A DNA stretch of 16,170 nt from CBDVBD01 sp965372135 (lineage in GTDB: Bacteria > Electryoneota > RPQS01 > CBDVBD01). The translations under genes were made by a program, and so were the position numbers. Under the pieces are notes generated by a model that saw only the letters and a program-made list of their open reading frames with translations, did not search any database and had not been told where the DNA came from. Location of the stretch: NCBI GenBank assembly GCA_965372135.1, contig CBDVBD010000066.1, positions 1-16,170 on the forward strand, written 5' to 3'. Each line of letters starts with the position of its first letter. Position 1 is the first letter of the stretch. Shown one piece after another: positions 14,913-16,170 of the stretch.

Positions 14913-16170
14913 TCATTTCAAGAGCACCATTTTCTGGATTTGAACAAAATCCCCCGCTTGAAGACGACAGAAGTAAAGTCCGGATGGCAGGGCGGAAGCG
15001 TCGAATAGAAAGGAATAACTTCCGGCAGGTTGCATACCGATAACCAGAGTTGCCAGGTGTCTGCCTAAGAGGTCAAAGACTTCCAAGGTGACTGGACTGG
15101 TGGTGGAAAGGTCATAGGTGATTCGGGTGGAAGGATTAAAAGGATTGGGATAATTAGGGTGAAGTGAATAGCACAGAGGCAGCGAAGGTGAAATTGATGG
15201 TACCGATGATTCCGCGCCAAGCTTAACCAGGTAAAAATCAGCAAAGCCCGCTCCGAAAGAGCCAGAAAATCCCGCCACAATATAGCCTCCATCAGCAGTC
15301 TGTTGAACGGAGTAGGCTTCTTCATTGCCGATTCCCCCATAAGTGCTCGCCCAGAGGGCGTCGCCTTGGCTGTTGGTCTTCACCAGGTAGAAATCCTGGT
15401 CGCCCGCACCGAAAGACTCAGTATATCCAGCCACGATATAATCCCCTTCGGCGGTCTGCTGAACGGACCGTGCACCATCTGGCGCGGTCCCTCCATAAGT
15501 GCGGGTCCAGATAGTGTCGCCCTGGCTGTTGGTCTTCACTAAGTAGAAATCATCCATACCCGCACCGAAAGAAGAAGTGTATCCTGCCACAATATACCCT
15601 CCATCGGCGGTCTGCTGAACGGAATAGGCTATATCATAGGCACTTCCCCCGTAAGTGTGCGTCCAGAGGGTGTAACCTTGGCTATTTGTCTTCACCAGGT
15701 AGAAATCATCACAACCGGCGCCGAAAGACGCGGTGCCTCCCGCTACAATATATCCCCCATCGGCTGTCAGCTGAACAGAATTGGCCCATTCATCGTAAAT
15801 TCCCCCGTAAGTGCGAGTCCAGAGGGTGTCGCCTTGGTCATTAGTCTTCACCAGGTAGAAATCATCGTTGCCTGCACCAAAAGAATATGTATGTCCCGCC
15901 ACAATATACCCTCCATCAGTCGTGTGCCGAACGGAAAGGGCTCCATCTTCACCGTTTCCTCCATAAGTGCGGGTCCAGAGCGTGCCACCCTGGTTGTTGG
16001 TCTTCACCAGATAGAGGTCCCGGTAGCCCACACCGAAAGAATAGGTGAATCCCGCCACAATATACCCTCCATCTACCGTCTGCTGAACAGAGTAAGCGTA
16101 GTCCAAGGTGTCTCCCCCATAAGTCCGGGTCCAGAGAGTATCGCCCGGTTCCTGGGCAAGCGCCGTTGAC
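14913..16170 (-). CDS. Secreted six-repeat (predicted beta-propeller) protein with T9SS-like sorting domain, 5' end cut
   Basis: The reading frame is open to the right edge. The first visible codons read STALAQEPGDTLWTRTYGG. STALA-Q looks like the end of a signal peptide with an AxA-type cleavage site, so only the signal peptide start is missing and the TTG at 16106 is internal. The mature part holds six tandem 52-residue units of the form TLWTRTYGG...GGYIVAG...SFGAG...DFYLVKTN.QG (16139 down to 15204). These probably fold as blades of a beta-propeller. A linker leads to a C-terminal domain of about 80 residues with YPNPFNPSTRITYDL and PSGLYFCRLQAGDFVQIQKMVLLK-like ending, the FlgD-like/type IX secretion type A sorting domain of FCB bacteria. 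It is therefore probably exported and anchored to, or released from, the cell surface. Ligand and function are unknown. It converges on the peptidase gene. Confidence 0.85.
   Translation of the reverse strand, partial: STALAQEPGDTLWTRTYGGDTLDYAYSVQQTVDGGYIVAGFTYSFGVGYRDLYLVKTNNQGGTLWTRTYGGNGEDGALSVRHTTDGGYIVAGHTYSFGAGNDDFYLVKTNDQGDTLWTRTYGGIYDEWANSVQLTADGGYIVAGGTASFGAGCDDFYLVKTNSQGYTLWTHTYGGSAYDIAYSVQQTADGGYIVAGYTSSFGAGMDDFYLVKTNSQGDTIWTRTYGGTAPDGARSVQQTAEGDYIVAGYTESFGAGDQDFYLVKTNSQGDALWASTYGGIGNEEAYSVQQTADGGYIVAGFSGSFGAGFADFYLVKLGAESSVPSISPSLPLCYSLHPNYPNPFNPSTRITYDLSTTSPVTLEVFDLLGRHLATLVIGMQPAGSYSFLFDASALPSGLYFCRLQAGDFVQIQKMVLLK
15204..16139 (-). repeat. Six in-frame tandem repeats of 156 bp
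   Basis: Six contiguous units of exactly 156 bp (52 codons) run 16139-15984, 15983-15828, 15827-15672, 15671-15516, 15515-15360 and 15359-15204. All lie inside the - strand secreted protein gene. The most constant parts encode TYGG, DGGYIVAG, SFGAG and DFYLVK; the variable parts follow TYGG and the AG before SFGAG. The last unit (ALWASTYGG...DFYLVKLG) and the first (SFGVGYRDLYLVK) differ most. Uniform length and high similarity point to recent duplication or recombination between units. Confidence 0.92.

Noticed and set aside
14852..15043. Small 63-codon gene on the + strand after the peptidase
   Set aside because: It overlaps the intergenic palindromes and the antisense of the T9SS-like sorting domain and has no ribosome-binding site or recognisable family.
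15204..16139. CRISPR-like array
   Set aside because: The repeats are 156 bp, contiguous and in-frame coding units without unique spacers. They encode protein repeats.
15303..16169. Open frames on the + strand across the repeat region (for example 15657..16169)
   Set aside because: They are antisense shadows of the 156-bp coding repeats. Their apparent protein repeats mirror the real gene, and the - strand frame has a signal-peptide end and a recognised sorting domain.

Overview
The window carries most of a bacterial-type Wood-Ljungdahl (reductive acetyl-CoA) carbonyl-branch operon on the + strand (1..12429). It is followed by a secreted M28-family metallopeptidase on the same strand (12515..14782) and by a convergent, nearly complete gene for a secreted repeat protein on the - strand (14913..16170). 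The repeat protein ends in a type IX secretion (Por)-like sorting domain. That domain, with its YPNPFNPST motif, is typical of the Fibrobacterota-Chlorobiota-Bacteroidota (FCB) group and its uncultured relatives such as Zixibacteria, KSB1, Latescibacteria and Electryoneota. With a complete oxygen-sensitive CODH/ACS system beside it, the best guess is an anaerobic, probably uncultivated FCB-group bacterium. The phylum cannot be fixed from this window.

Layout of the operon: (1) the 3' part of a CooC-type nickel-insertion ATPase; (2) a MetE-like core methionine synthase, probably MesB; (3) a four-cluster ferredoxin of the CooF/HycB kind; (4) an FAD/NAD(P)H oxidoreductase; (5) cooS/acsA, Ni-Fe carbon monoxide dehydrogenase; (6) acsB, acetyl-CoA synthase; (7) a second, complete CooC/AcsF ATPase; (8) acsD and (9) acsC, the two corrinoid iron-sulfur protein (CFeSP) subunits; (10) acsV, a 2Fe-2S/ASKHA protein that reductively reactivates CFeSP. 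Gaps between genes are at most 44 bp and two junctions overlap or nearly overlap, so these are probably one transcript. Its promoter lies left of the window.

How the parts fit: the oxidoreductase and ferredoxin can carry electrons between NAD(P)H and CODH. CODH interconverts CO2 and CO, and ACS joins CO, a methyl group from CFeSP and CoA into acetyl-CoA. The two CooC ATPases would mature the Ni sites, and AcsV rescues CFeSP that has oxidised to Co(II). The core methionine synthase lacks a folate-binding half and probably takes its methyl group from CFeSP, which would link the pathway to methionine synthesis. The methyltransferase gene acsE, often found beside acsC/acsD, is not in this window.

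Right of the operon, the peptidase is unusual. Its C-terminal third looks like an M19 membrane dipeptidase fold that has lost its metal-binding residues. The two short gene-free gaps (12430..12514 and 14783..14912) hold palindromic hairpins. Two of these share the same outer arms and look like members of a dispersed repeat family. No tRNA, rRNA, CRISPR array or transposase gene was seen.
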